A stretch of 64,000 nucleotides of DNA, taken from positions 35,258 through 99,257 of the forward strand of contig JASANC010003292.1 in the NCBI GenBank assembly GCA_030248135.1, written 5' to 3'. Made by a program: the position numbers and the translations under genes. Positions 48,880 through 61,019 of the stretch are shown here, in pieces (within the stretch, counting starts at the first letter, position 1; every line of letters begins with the position of its first letter). The notes beneath the pieces are model-generated. The model had not been told where the DNA came from and searched no databases. It saw only the letters and a program-made list of their open reading frames with translations. Source of the stretch: Theristus sp. LFF4_11. Its lineage: Eukaryota > Nematoda > Chromadorea > Monhysterida > Xyalidae.

Positions 48880-49913
48880 TATTATCTAAAAATGCGTGAG
48901 ACGCATATAAAAGGAGGAATATGGCCTTGTGTAAGCAGTGAAAGACTTGGCTCGACAACGCTTTTCAAGTCTCTGATGTGGTACACACGGATACAAGTAC
49001 ATAAGGGTCATATTTTTGCGCCGCGTTTGTTTGTTTTTTTGAAGCACGCCCCCCACCGATTCCGGAAACCCGAAGGTACCAAACTCCGGTGGGATTGGGG
49101 AATGGACGGCTCACCATCCCGTGGAACCAATACCCTCGGCATGTGAGGGGGCAGCCTCTAAGCCCCGCTCTGTCCTGGGGGCACCAGTGATCTTAGCCCG
49201 ATTTCGGTTTCGGTGGCCTGCGGTCGCTATATCCCCGGAGGGCAGCGAATCCGAAAGTTTTCGTTTTCGTTTTCGTTTTGCTGAAAAGCGTAAAACTTTG
49301 AAGTTATTTTTTAATTGTTCTCTTCGATTTAATCTAAAATCACGCCATGTGCGAAATTCTGTAAATTCTGTGCAAAAACAGAAAAATTAGAGATTGCAAA
49401 ACATTGTTGCATGTAGCTTTTTCGTTGTTGTTAACGTACGCACCGCTGTGTACACACCAGCACCAGTGACAAAAAGGAGTTGTCTTACGTTGATTTTCAC
49501 CTTTTTTACCGGTGTCACCTTCAACTAGTGTGGCAGGATAAACCGTCTGTCCCGTGAGTCATTGCCTTTGCCACAGGAGACCTTGCGTTCCGCAATGCTT
49601 CTGCGATACAATTTGTCCTGAACAAACCAGTGTCAGCGAGCTAAAGTCTGATTGTTATTTTAGTAGTTTTAGTGGTCGCTAAATGCCCGAAATCCGCAAA
49701 TGTGAAAGTTTCATTTGTCTACAATACAAAGTACGAGGGTTGCCATGTGCAACCGAAATCATAAATAAACGGCGCAAAAATATGGCTCTTATGTACTTGT
49801 ATCCGTGTGTACCACATCAGAGACTTGAAAAGCGTTGTCGAGCCAAGTCTTTCACTGCTTACACAAGGCCATATTCCTCCTTTTATATGCGTCTCACGCA
49901 TTTTTAGATAATA
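48880..49913. mobile_element. Large foldback element with near-identical 144-bp arms
   Basis: Arms 48880-49023 and 49770-49913 are reverse complements with only two or three differences (outer end TATTATCTAAAAATGCGTG, inner end GCGCAAAAATATG). The 746-bp centre holds a SINE fragment at 49046-49200 and otherwise unique sequence. The arms contain GCATATAAAAGGAGG, which looks TATA-box-like and would point inward from each end. No transposase was seen. Confidence 0.88.
49046..49200 (-). repeat. SINE fragment inside the foldback centre
   Basis: On the minus strand it carries GCCGAGGGTATTGG and CCACCGGAGTTTGGTACC + TTCGGGTTTCCGGAA, the 3' body of SINE family 1, preceded by GCGGGGCTTAGAGGCTG as in the piece at 4110-4210. 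The head differs from the copies at 15.4 and 17.9 kb. Confidence 0.7.
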
Positions 49914-50009
49914 GATTGTTCAGAAAGCAAACACAAAAGCCGAAAAATAAGGAATTTTCGTGTTGTTTGTTATTACAACATTTTTGCCGAATTATTATGA
50001 TTATTTTTA

Positions 50010-50112
50010 AAAAAAAAAAAAAAAAAGTTTTTTTTTTATTTTTGGTTTTTTTTTTGAAGCAAAAAAAAAAAAAAAAAAAAAAAACAGTTTTTTTTTTTTT
50101 TTTTTTGTGAGG

Positions 50113-50149
<37 letters not shown>

Positions 50150-50185
50150 TTTGGGCGAAAAAAAAAAAAAAAAAAAAAAATATTG
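50010..50185. repeat. Homopolymer A and T runs
   Basis: Alternating poly-A and poly-T blocks of roughly 10-25 bases with short insertions. Low complexity; base accuracy here is doubtful. Confidence 0.8.
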
Positions 50186-50702
50186 TTGGCGATTACGCAC
50201 ACAGACTATAGTTCAATCGCTTTGGATTATTGCTTTTGTTTATTGGGACAGTTTGATCAATCGCTTTGAATAGAATAAGACAACAACAAAAACACGGACT
50301 CTACAAAACGTTGCAAATTTTGTGCAGAAACGAATGGAACATGAAAACAATTTTGAAAGGATGTAATGAAATACATGTGAAGAGAAGGTCTTCAAGATTC
50401 ATGTTTTAGGGCAAGTTTATCAACGGCTAGAAGTGCTGGTATGAATATTACAAACACTCGTATGGGGACTGAAAACTTGAAAGCAAAAAGAAACTGAAAA
50501 TACAACGTACGAAAAACAGCAAAACGTTTTTTAATCCCACAGATCACAACATTTATGACTCGAATTTGGTTGAAAATACGTCAAACGGTTAAAACACATC
50601 CATGTAACTTTGAGACATCCTTGTGAAACCAACCAGCTTGTTGTTTTGATTTGTTATTTTGAAAAAAAACATGAAACCAGTAGCAGAAATATAATAATGA
50701 AA

Positions 50703-52064
50703 TTATACGGCCACCTGTTGGACGTGTGCGGCCGGTTGTGGCGCCTTCAGAAGTCGACTGTCGATGACTGCCGTTGGAATGTTGGTCGGCGCTGCTGACG
50801 ACTGTGCTTCAGTGGTGGCGATCGACTGGTCGACCGTCGGCGGCGGTTGTTGTTGCTTCATCAGTGTTTGCAGATTGTATGCAAACGGCGAGGCAGCCGC
50901 TGCCGCATAGCTCGGAAAGAACGGGTGCAGTGCACCGGGGTACAAACCGGCACCGGCAGCGTAATACGACGTCAGATCTGGCTGCTGCTGCGTTTGGCCG
51001 CCGCTGCACGTTGGCATCTTGTCCACGGCGTTGCTGTTCTCCAGTAACAGAGCACTGCCGTCGACCGCTGGACTCAGCGATGTGCTTGTTTGAGTGTTGT
51101 TGTTGCTGCTGGCGACGTTCAGAGGCGAGCTCTGTTGCTGTTGCTGTTGGTGGTAGAGCGTGTGAAAGTTCAGGAACGGATTGGTGCACGTGGCGAGCGC
51201 GGCGGCACGGTCGAGCAACGCCTGGTGCTGCATGGCCGGGTGCGCGTGGTAGGCGTACGGGTGTGCGTACGTCGGCAGGGCCGTGTTGGCGCCGGCCAGT
51301 GCGGGCAGCAGTGTCGGTTGCTGCGCTGCGTTCGCGAGCGACTTGGCTGGCGTCGTGTGTGCCAGTGTGCCGCCGTGATGCTGCGCAATGTCCGTTGTTG
51401 GCTTGTGCTGATGAGCGAGCGACTTGACGGGCGTCTGCAGCGGTGCGCCCGTCTTCGGCTTTCGTCTCGGTCGATACTTGTAGTCGGGGTGCTCCTTCAT
51501 GTGCAGCGCACGCAGCCGCTTCGCCTCGTCGATGAACGGACGCCGTTCAGCATCCGACAGTTTCTTCCACTCGGCGCCGAGTCGTTTGCTGATCTCGGAG
51601 TTGTGCATCTTCGGGTTGTCCTGCGCCATTTTGCGGCGTTGCCCGCGCGACCACACCATGAACGCGTTCATCGGGCGCTTCACGTGGCTGCCGGCGCCCG
51701 CACCGACGGCGCTGCTGTTGACGACGCATTTCACTCCGTCGTGGTGACTGCTGTAGCTGCAAAACACAAGCACACGCCACAGTGATCGTCGAACGTTTCG
51801 ACATCTTTGCGTTCATTTAAGCAGATATGGCAAAAAACTGGAACAAAAGCACATCATACATAAAATGGCGTTCACGAACCCAGAGCTGCCACCGGATGGC
51901 AAGCTGTCGCTTGACGTTGGCGATGCCAGTGGCGTTGACTTGGCAGCCAAGTGCATTGCTGTGGCGGGCGACTCTGCGAACAGCTTCTGTTGCTGGATTA
52001 GCTGCGCCATCGTCGTTGGTGAAAGCATCATACTTGAAACGGGCAGGAACCCGTGGCGATTCAA
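50703..52064 (-). CDS. SoxB-type HMG-box transcription factor (2 exons, 412 aa)
   Basis: Exons 52064-51880 and 51756-50703 join in phase within Gly-62, giving 412 residues. The HMG box (about residues 86-165) opens [18 protein letters not shown] and continues [18 protein letters not shown] to [11 protein letters not shown]. This is the SoxB signature (Sox1/2/3 group), a DNA-bending factor for neural and stem-cell programmes. The N-terminus is Met/Gln/Ser-rich. The C-terminal 245 residues are Ala, Gln and His rich, as in activation regions, but the usual SoxB motif straight after the box (LMKKDKY) is absent, replaced by [12 protein letters not shown]. Most SoxB genes are intronless; this one has a 123-bp intron before the box. 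High GC in exon 2 contrasts with its flanks. Upstream and downstream regions are gene-free for kilobases, as often around developmental regulators. Confidence 0.95.
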
Positions 52065-55000
52065 TCGTTGATCTGTATCGTCACGGTGCGTGCTGTCGAT
52101 TCAGTTCAGTAAAATGTCCCGTCCGCATGGATCTCTTCGTCTCCTTTCGGAAACGTTATGATTCGCTAATTATGTTTCTCTGAAATATTTTTGTTAAGCA
52201 AACAGATCTCAGTATAGTATTGTTGGTTAGGTTCATTTCCCACTACAGAACTAAAAATAATGAACTTGCATGAAAGCACCAAAGGAAAACCTTACTGCAC
52301 GCACACAAAATGCAAAATTTATGGAGATTGAAGATTTACGATGTCAGCGATGTTCAATAGAGAACAATCAGTGAGGACAGCGGCTGCTGTCATAGATTTT
52401 CAAACAAACAAGCCCCGAAGAACAAAAGAACGAAATATGATTTGTATTACGGTGGTGTTCAGTTCAATGCAGTGAATCCAAACAAGCCAGCGTAATTACC
52501 CTATGGCAACACCATTTTCGTCACGTTTTATGCAGACACAGGATAAATCAAAAATCAAACTGCTAATCTGACCGAGTTACAACAACAAGAAAAACGAGAG
52601 CGGGTGATTCTAAATTGAAAAGTTTGAATTGCTGAGTGAAAGTGCTTCTTTTTTCCTTTGATGCAATACAGAACAACAGATTCAGCGAAAATTAACCCAA
52701 AAACATTCAGAAACTCAAACAGCTTGAATGTTGGGGAGAAAAAATGCTGCATAATAAAAGAAGCAATAACCGAAACTAATCCACCTGTACACACAAAAAG
52801 TTTTTTTTCAAAATTCATCAATTATGATGCAGTTGTGTAAAAAACATCACAAAATTGGATATTTTCACTGACTACCCTATTTTCCAACTGCATTCAACTC
52901 AAACATTATTTCAATTTTTATTATAATCCAACCACACAAAAAGCATGTAACATAACAATCAACGTTTTTGAACAATTCAACAAAAAAACCGCTCTATAAC
53001 ACACACATATGCAGACAGATAGAGAACACAAAAGCACCTGAGTGAAAAAACTCAACTGCGGGTATAAAGGGGTGAAAAAGTATATTACACAAACACACAA
53101 AAACATCGACGACTGTGAACTGCTTTAGTTGAGTTTGTAAGGCTCTGCCTGCTGAATGGTTGATTATTGAAAACACAACAAAAAGTTTACTTCATCATAA
53201 TGTTATATTATATACTGTATTGTAATTTTGAGATTTTTATTGTTGTCTTTTTGTGAAAGCTTTTGTGAAAAGAAAGAAATAAGAGGGAAAGGGCTCGGGT
53301 TTTTCAACATGGAAAGTTGGTTGATTCTACCGGTGAACGTATTGTTGCTTTTTGAATGCACCTCCTTGATGGGGTGCCTATGTCGCCATTGTACGCATGC
53401 GCATTGTTGAATTCTGTTTTGATTTTTTCAACAATTGAACAATAAAAAACTGAAGGGGAAGGAAAATCATACCTATTGTATTGCACCATTTTGATAAAAG
53501 AAACACATCTTTTGATTCTTTTCTATTAGGAAATAAAGTATTAGGGAACATACAATGGCGCAAATACAGCAATTGATAAAGAGAGAGACAGAGATTTTCA
53601 GGAGACCGCACTTTTTATGTTATTATATTTGACAATTGAATCGACAAATGTGATTTCCTTTTTACACAATACACGCACCTTTCACACAAAGAACATTCGT
53701 CACGTTGATTGATTGAGCGGTATTGAACATAATCACAATAACAAGAAAACAAAGTACCAGCAAGAAGTGCCCATTCCCCATTGTACCCGCCCCAATCAGA
53801 GATTTTCAATTGCTTTTTAACAGATATTTCCTATTGTTCAGGTTTCATGTAACAGACCACGCAAAGAGAAACGTACAATAAATACTCTTGAACAGTTCTA
53901 TCAAGGTGTAATGACCATATGTGCAATAGAAACGGTGCAGAGAAACAGACCTGTTAATATCAAACAGAAAACACAGATCAATTTATATTTGATTCAAATT
54001 TTTGAGGAATAAGAAGAGATGTGCGGTTCAGCCTTTGAGTTCCAGGCAACTCCCTCTTAAAAGTTCAAATACTGGTTGAAATACACAAGATGCGCTGGTT
54101 GCATGAAGCCGGCACGTTTTTATTTTGTCCAAACATTCAAATTCGATAAAAAACAGTAATGAGAACCGTGTGAACAACAATGGAGGTGGCAAGGAAGTTA
54201 CACTGCAAAGATTAGCATTCCATCACGGGAAACATCAGCAAGTCATTCATACAATGCTGTGACCAGTTCTCCGGGCCTCAGTCCTCCTTCGCTCAGTTCT
54301 CCGCCACCCATGCGCAACAACTCGGACAAAGTACTGCTTTAAAGACATACAGTACATTTACATTGTGACACGAACAGGGTAAACTTTAGTTGTTCTTATT
54401 TTTGAATGACGCAGCCGACATTTGGTGATTCTGTGGTCAGCGTGGGGTTTCGCATGTTTCTGTTTAGCAACTGCATGAGTCAACATCGCAAACGAAATTA
54501 TCTCAGTGTGCAACCTGTGTGTTTCTTTTTACAGTTCCGCCATAAAAATTTGTCATGAAAAAGAACTCATAGGGGACGTTCATTTATCACCGGAAGACAT
54601 GAGCAACAATAAGAAAAACAAAAGACTCACGTTACGTTCAACATCATAAAGTCATAAACACAACCACAGCAACGGTTCGTAAAAACTTTTGCCAGAAATT
54701 AAAAACACGATACATAACGATAAAAGGCGACTGACAGTTTGTTGTGGAAGAAAAGAAACGCCTAAGGAACACGATTGCTAGCACTAAGGCACAACTAATA
54801 AAATTTTTAGTCTTTCTCTTTGCGAAATCGATTATAATATAAAACAACTTTATTATTTTTGCCCACAAGTCACCGCACAAGTGATAATTGCTTTACTCAT
54901 ACGCTACACAGCCAAGGTGCAAATTTGTGAGTCTAATTTTTCATTAGTGGATTGGAAAAAGAAAAGCAACAAAGTATAACCTCTGTGGCTTCAAGCGTGC

Positions 55001-55690
55001 AGGTGAAATGCAAAAGGCAACAAAAAATAATTAGATTGAAACTGATTTTGAGACACTGCAAAGTACAGTAATTTGAAACTGTATTGATCAAGAACAAAAA
55101 CCATAAAAAGTGGAAACAACATTAAAAAACCAAACAAAACAGAAATGTTACAGTAGTGAAACTGACTGGCTGTGAAATGGATGTCAACAATTTGCGTTAA
55201 TCGGGTTCTAAGTTGGAAATTTTGAAGGTTTTTGTGGAGTGCACAGAATTCACATCGCATATGAACTGTTTTTCATGGCAGACAAAATGGCGCTGAGAAA
55301 AGTCGTCTAAAACATCTGAACGATCTATCATGCACCAAAAATGTCACATGCGACTCCGCCTTCAACCAAACTCCAGCCAATCCGCAACTTCATTTCATTC
55401 GCCTTCCAGCGCATCATTGGAAGGCGGGGCCAGTGTTGCGGCTTCTAGAGTCGTTCTGAATGAAAGTTCCATTAATTGAATAAGCGGGCAGCACATTCGA
55501 CATGCCGATATTCGACGTTCGAAGCCAACAGAACAAGCAGTCTTTCGATGGAAACGCTCACTAGCGACGCGATGGTAAAACTGGACACAGTTTCTGTTTG
55601 CTTGGTCTGAACATTTTGACGCCGACAATGCGGTTGGTATTCATATTTAAAAATTTTGAAAAAATGATTTTCGGTTTTTGTTGGGTGGTT
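52065..55690. other. Upstream flank of the SoxB gene
   Basis: About 3.6 kb of AT-rich sequence without a supported exon. It should include the Sox promoter and 5' UTR. No repeat family recognised here, in contrast with most of the window. Confidence 0.45.
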
Positions 55691-55724
55691 GTTGGTAAAA
55701 AGTTGTTGGTGGGTTTTTTTTCTT

Positions 55725-55830
55725 ATATTTTTTTTTTTTCTCAAGCGCTTTTTTTTTTGGGGGGGAAAAAAAAAATATTTTTTTTTTTTTTTTTTTTTTT
55801 TTTGTGGTGGAGGGGGGGGGGAGCACCCCC
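55725..55830. repeat. Homopolymer T/A/G runs
   Basis: Long runs of T, G, A, then T again (about 27) and G (about 10). Low complexity; possible consensus error. Confidence 0.75.
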
Positions 55831-56414
55831 ACAGTATATGTTCTTTTTAATATGAGGCGACAATGCTAGTGGAAACATGCGGTGTTTGTGTTGTCAGTGG
55901 TGCAAACGGCAGTTGTACAAAAATTGTTTGGACAAATGCAAACATTCAAGGAATGGACTGTATTTCTGACTGAAAAACTGAATTGAAAACAATGAAACCA
56001 ATCAGCGGTGGGCTTAAGAACTGAAAGTTTCGAAAGTAGATTTTTTTGTATTGGGTGCTGGTGCTTGTTTTGGTGCATGACTGTCAGCTGTACAAAAATG
56101 ACTATTGCACTGAATGGGCATACCACTTTTGTTGCGCCGATTTGGTTTTGTCTTTCCTGTTTTTTCTTTCTGAGTCAACAGCTCATGCAACGCAGCAGCA
56201 CCAGTCGTAACGGATCAATTCCCAATTCAACACACGAGACAAAACAGCAGGTCTGATAAAAAGAAAAGTGGTTGGCGCTATTTGAAAAGAAAAAATTTTG
56301 ATTTAACAAAAAGGGCTACAGCGCAGCAAAAATTCGCAAGTTTGCGTAGCAACGAAAACAGAAAATCAAACCACCAACGTGCAATACAAGGCTGGACTGA
56401 CTCGAACAACTGAC

Positions 56415-56530
56415 CTGCAACATTGAACCGACCAACTGAAGGGCGATTTTGCTGCCGTTTTCAGCCGCCTCTTCAACTGTAGCTGCAAAATGCAATCTTC
56501 CGTCTTCTGGAACTGGAATAAATTCAAAAC
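56415..56530 (-). CDS. Orphan exon, unknown protein
   Basis: A 116-bp open segment between acceptor ACATTTCAG and donor CAG|GTCAG reads GFEFIPVPEDGRLHFAATV, then EEAAENGSKIALQLVGSMLQ. The composition is convincingly protein-like and helical. No partner exon could be joined with confidence; a frame at 57005-56860 might be one. The family is not recognised. Confidence 0.3.
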
Positions 56531-57743
56531 CTGAAATGTCGGGCACGGAATGGAGCCAAAATCAACGACGGCTGGTCGATCAACAGCGCAGGCAAAAGCA
56601 ATATTCCAAAGACGGTGGAGGGGGCAGGTGTCATCTGTCGTCACGTGCATGGGGTGTGCCGAAAATAGGAACTTTTGAGGAAATAGGGCGGGGGCTGAAA
56701 AATTATGGTGTGCACCACACCTCCCCTTTCCCGCTTCACCCAAACGCTCTTTCCCCACCAATTTCCCCCCGTGAATTTTAATGAAAAACGCTAAATTTTG
56801 CAATTTCAAAATTTTTAGGCAGAGGGGAGGCAAGTGGGGGTGGGGGGGGGGTTATGAATGTGAATGAGCGAAGCGGGTTTTTCGTGCAAACTCGATGAAT
56901 CGGCGGTTCGTCACGAATGCGCGCAATGATCGGAGAATCGCAGTCTCGATGTTCGAATGAGCAGCAGTCGTGATGTCGATGAAGGACAGGTGCCGCACAG
57001 CTAGTTTTGGAAAACGCTTGTTCTTTTTTTATTAAAACCATTTGAAAACTTTTCCCAATTGAAAAACAAAGAAAATGCATTTATCATCAATAATAAGCCT
57101 TCTGTTCGGAGGTAAACTACACCTACACCCTAAAACTTCTGTAGGAACGGAAATAAAACTACACAAAATAAAAAAAACACAAACGGAAATCAAAATATTT
57201 ACCTCAAATCGTTCATCATGTGGACGTGTCTGCGTTGACTACGGAAACGTGACGGTGAATGGGTGTTTACAACCAACAGTTTTTTATAATAGGCAAGCAT
57301 TTTCGAAATAGAACAACCAACTGATTTTAGAACTGGTCTTCTATCTACTAAGAACTAATCCATCACACTTTTCAAAAGTCATCAATTAGTCATCATGCTG
57401 GCTCGTCTGTTTTCTTTTGATGATCAGTCTACGGTGGCGGCGCGCGATCCCCCCGAAGTGGATATTCCACCAAAATCAAAATGGACATGTAAGAAAGAAC
57501 CATGAGAAACGAACGGAACCTGTTTTCAACAACACTCAAATTAGGTCTTACAATTATTGCTGAGCTCACTTTTACGGCTAAACTTTGATATCAACACGTC
57601 GCTTTGACTGTGTATGTTACCGCAAGTTTTGATTTTTGGTGGCTGGCTTATTTTTTGCTTTCATTCCAAAAGACATAACACACATGTACCCAATTCATGT
57701 GCGCGTGCTAAATTTTTATGCAGCAACGTCACGCTAAATAAAA

Positions 57744-59617
57744 ATGTCCGAAGAGGTGACCGGTGTCCTGTCAGTTGACGTCTCCATGTCAGCCGCGGTG
57801 TCTTATCAGTTTAATTCAATTAAAATTCAATTCCATTTAGCGTGGTGCCACATGGAGAAGTTCACACGGCTGTCCGGCTGGACGCAACGGCGCGTTGTGC
57901 TCGCGTGCAACGTGCACAAGCTCGCCGGCAAGCTGTACGTGCAGCGCAGGCAGCAGCCACACAAGTGCTCCGTCTACGCACTCGATGTCGCCAAAAGTGT
58001 CACTGTTCGCTACAAACGATCAACAGCAGCGAACGTTGACTACCTCTACTTGCGTGTTCTGGTTTGGCTTCGTATATGTGTATCGCTTGCGTTGTATCCA
58101 CAACCAACCCCACCGCATCTTTGCATGTTGACTTGCTTAATTATTTGATATTGATACTAGATGGCACCTGATTAGCATAGAGAGCAGTTGTTGACAGTTA
58201 GACGTGATAAACACGCATTTCGACGTGACTTCTTCAAATGCTGCACAGACGATTACGAACAAGCAGTTGCTGTTGCGTGTGCGTGCTGCCGATGTGCACC
58301 CGTTAACCAGCCAGGCAACGGTGAACGTGCTCGTGACCTCGTTGATGCATGCCACTTACATTGTGGTGATTTTGAAACGTTATATAATTTGCAGACCAAT
58401 TGTTTTTTTTTTCACAAGAAAAAACAACAGTGCTGTTGCTACATTTTACAGCAAACTGCGCGCGTGAAAGCGACGACGACACCAGCAACTGAACAGCAGC
58501 TTCCTCTCACTGGTCGGTCGCTGCCTTCTGCAACGTTCGCGGACAGCACGCCCAGCCCCAACAACTTGAAGAAAACAGTTTGGTAGCGTATTGCAAATAT
58601 GCACACATATGGAGAATAATTCACATCAAAAAGTCAGTGCAAGTTTTTGAACGTAGGTCTCGTCGAGTAACAGTTTGATAACGATCATGAGCAGCAGCAC
58701 CGATGAAATAGCGGACACCAACAACAAAACTGATTGTCAAGAGAACAAAACTCAGCTGCACTGTTCACAAAAACCAGCCGTCATGTGTATGAGCAGCGTA
58801 CGAATGCGCAAAAGTGAGGAAAAACCGAGAAATGAGCAAGTTGACCACAAGAACAACATGGCACCTGACGTCTTCCGTTCAGCCGAATTCAAACGGGAGC
58901 TTCAGTTCGAGGTGCTTCGGCGTATCATCAGGGTCAGAGTTGCAGCTTTGATACATCCACCATTCACTTTGTCAACCATTGCAACCTACATGTGCCAACT
59001 ACAGTGCAAGTGCATAATATGAACAACTGGCTGATTGGTTGGTGTCACGCACGTGCAGCAGATGCATGCAATTTGTGCAGGCAGTACTGGGGAGGCAAAG
59101 TTTACCTGTACAGAATGCATACTGCACGTGTGTGCAACCAACCAATCAGCTAGTTTATATACCTTATTATCCAGAAGAACGGTATTTCTAAACTTCACCA
59201 GCCCAAGTTTCCACGACACCACCAAGCGAGCCGAGTACAGCTGCGTCGCAGACAAGAACAGACCAATGTCAACGTAGGCACAACGTGCTCGAACGAGACA
59301 CTGACGATAAACAACACTAAACTAGAACAACCGAAAACGCAAGGTTGCTTGATTTTTTTTAAAGTTTGACGCCGCCCCAGAGTCCGTCATGAATCTTTAT
59401 TCAGGTCATGATCAGCACGCAAAGCAAGTGCGATTCTGCTCAACAAAAAGTACAGTGCCCCCACAATGCGTCCCACAATCCACCATCCGCCGTTGGCAGC
59501 CAGCAAAAAGCTGCCGCTCTCACAGCATTTGACCAACAAGCAAAACAAAAACTGATACTCGGTGATACCGAAACTGAAACAACCACCACATTAAAACTAA
59601 CCGCAAATGAAATATGA
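57744..59617 (+). CDS. Unrecognised multi-exon gene, possible PH-like N-terminus
   Basis: Proposed start ATG at 57744 (MSEEVT, donor ACCG|GTGTCC) joins in phase to the exon from 57839 (acceptor CCATTTAG). That exon reads WCHMEKFTRLSGWTQRRVVL and later YALDVAKSVTVRYKRS. The order strand - W-x-x-R-x-V-x-L - strands recalls the first half of a PH-type fold, but this is weak. Later candidates are 58249 onward (TITNKQLLLRVRAADV), 58451 onward (TTPATEQQLPLTGRSLPS), 58650-58930 (ADTNNKTDCQENKTQ ... SAEFKRELQFEVLRRIIR) and a last exon from about 59406 to the stop at 59615-59617, Gln/Thr-rich. Low-complexity linkers suggest a scaffold or regulatory protein. An AATAAA at about 59787 could end it. A foldback (59014-59170) sits in an intron. 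Exon joins are uncertain; the existence of a gene is likely. Confidence 0.45.
59014..59170. repeat. Family F foldback, copy 2
   Basis: Left arm with ACTGGCTGATTGGTTGG ... CACGCACGTGCAG, right arm with CTGCACGTGTGTGCAACC + AACCAATCAGCTAGT. About 157 bp, arms about 55 bp. The same termini motif appears at 32381-32512 and, loosely, in the arms of the 381-1143 foldback. Confidence 0.78.
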
Positions 59618-59957
59618 AACACTGATGTTCAACGGTCAATTTAAGCTCAAAGTTCATATCGCACGGTTTTAGAAAAACTCCGACAAAAAGTGTCAAAGTG
59701 TCGAGCTTCAAAAACGGGGTTTTCATTTTTTTAACCTCAGCTGCCGTTCGTCGCGTTTCAACCAAAAATCATTCAATTTTCATTCAAATAAAGTTCTTTC
59801 CGGGCGATTTTGAAGGAAAAAATGTGGATTTTTGCATTTTTGCATTTTTTTTCTGTTTACGTATTTTTTGTTTTTGGGTCATCTACCTAATTTCAATTTT
59901 TGACCGACTCACACAAGTTCACTGCCCCCACCCACCTACCCCCCACCCGGTCCTAAC

Positions 59958-60532
59958 CAGTACCGTGGGCGGGGGGGGGGGTGGGGGGGTACACCCCCCC
60001 CAGAGCACCAGAGACCGTCGGGTGGGGGGGGGGTGGGGGGGCACCGGGCCCCCCCCCCCCCCTAACACCGGGCACCCCCCCCCCCATCGGACCCCCCCCC
60101 GCGAAAATTTGGCCGACACCCCCCCCCACACCCCCCATGAAATTTTGTCTGGCGGAGACCCCCCCAAAATTTTCTGCACACCCTAAATTTTTTTTCGAAA
60201 ATCATGATTTTTTGTTTATAAAGTCTATAATATAAGCTGAATATATGATAACTTGACCATCTTCATTGTAATTTCAAAGATTTTGCAGCTAAATTTAGCG
60301 TTTTTCCTTTAAAATTTAAGCGAAAAAATTTCATGGGGGGCAGTCCCGGGGGGGGGGGGGGGGTGGACCCCCCCACAGAAAATTTTGAAAAAATGCACCC
60401 CCCCATGGGACCTCCCTGGGGGGGTCCCACGTTACCATAGGTTGGACCCCCCCCTCACTTTTTGGTCGGCACCCCCCCCACGGCACCATACCCCCCCCCC
60501 CCTTCGAAAATTTGTTTGGGCCCACGGTACTG
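59958..60532. mobile_element. hAT-type non-autonomous transposon, C/G-rich, with perfect 8-bp TSD
   Basis: Terminal inverted repeats CAGTACCGTGGGC and GCCCACGGTACTG. The flanking 8-bp direct repeat GTCCTAAC occurs at 59950-59957 and 60533-60540. Length 575 bp. The interior is blocks of poly-C on the left and poly-G/poly-C on the right around an AT-rich core (TCATGATTTTTTG, TAGCGTTTTTCC). It has no coding capacity. TIR starting CAG plus an 8-bp duplication is the hAT hallmark. Confidence 0.9.
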
Positions 60533-60747
60533 GTCCTAACCCCAATATTTTTTTTATAAATCAATTTCCTCAGCTGCCGACCGGACGATACAAATACCTT
60601 CCTTACCTGGAAAATTTGCTCCAGTCCAGGAAAGACCGTGGTGTGAGGGAATTGTTGTGGCTGTCATTTTTGGTTGATTCACGTGCTGTGTCTTGCTGAC
60701 TCTGTGTCTGTGTCTGTGCTGTTTTATGCTAAAAAAATGATGAAATT

Positions 60748-61019
60748 GTGCTACCAAAGGCCCCAAATGGGTGAGTTAATAGTAATTTCATTACAAAAGG
60801 CTGTTATAAAAGGAAATTTTTATTTAGAGTAGAGGTTTCTGCGACTTTCTTGCCTGCCATGCAATGTATTTTTGCCATTTTTCAACAAACCCCCACCCCT
60901 AGAATATTTTGTAAATAAACCCCCCCCCACCAATAATCCCCCCCCACCAATAAACCCCCACCCCTAAAAGTCGCTGACGTATTAATCCCCCATGGGGGTT
61001 TATTGGGGGTAATACGGTA
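60748..61019 (-). mobile_element. Family A MITE, truncated copy 3
   Basis: In reverse orientation it retains the core (GCTACCAAAGGCCCC, CTGCGACTTTCTTGCCTGCC) and one intact end (GGGGGTAATACGGTA). The other half is missing. Confidence 0.85.

Noticed and set aside
48892..49146. 84-codon ORF, mirrored on the other strand at 49719-49901
   Set aside because: It arises because the foldback arms are reverse complements; not a conserved protein.
59698..60186. 162-codon proline/glycine-rich ORF
   Set aside because: Its repetitive residues come from translating poly-C and poly-G tracts of the hAT element.
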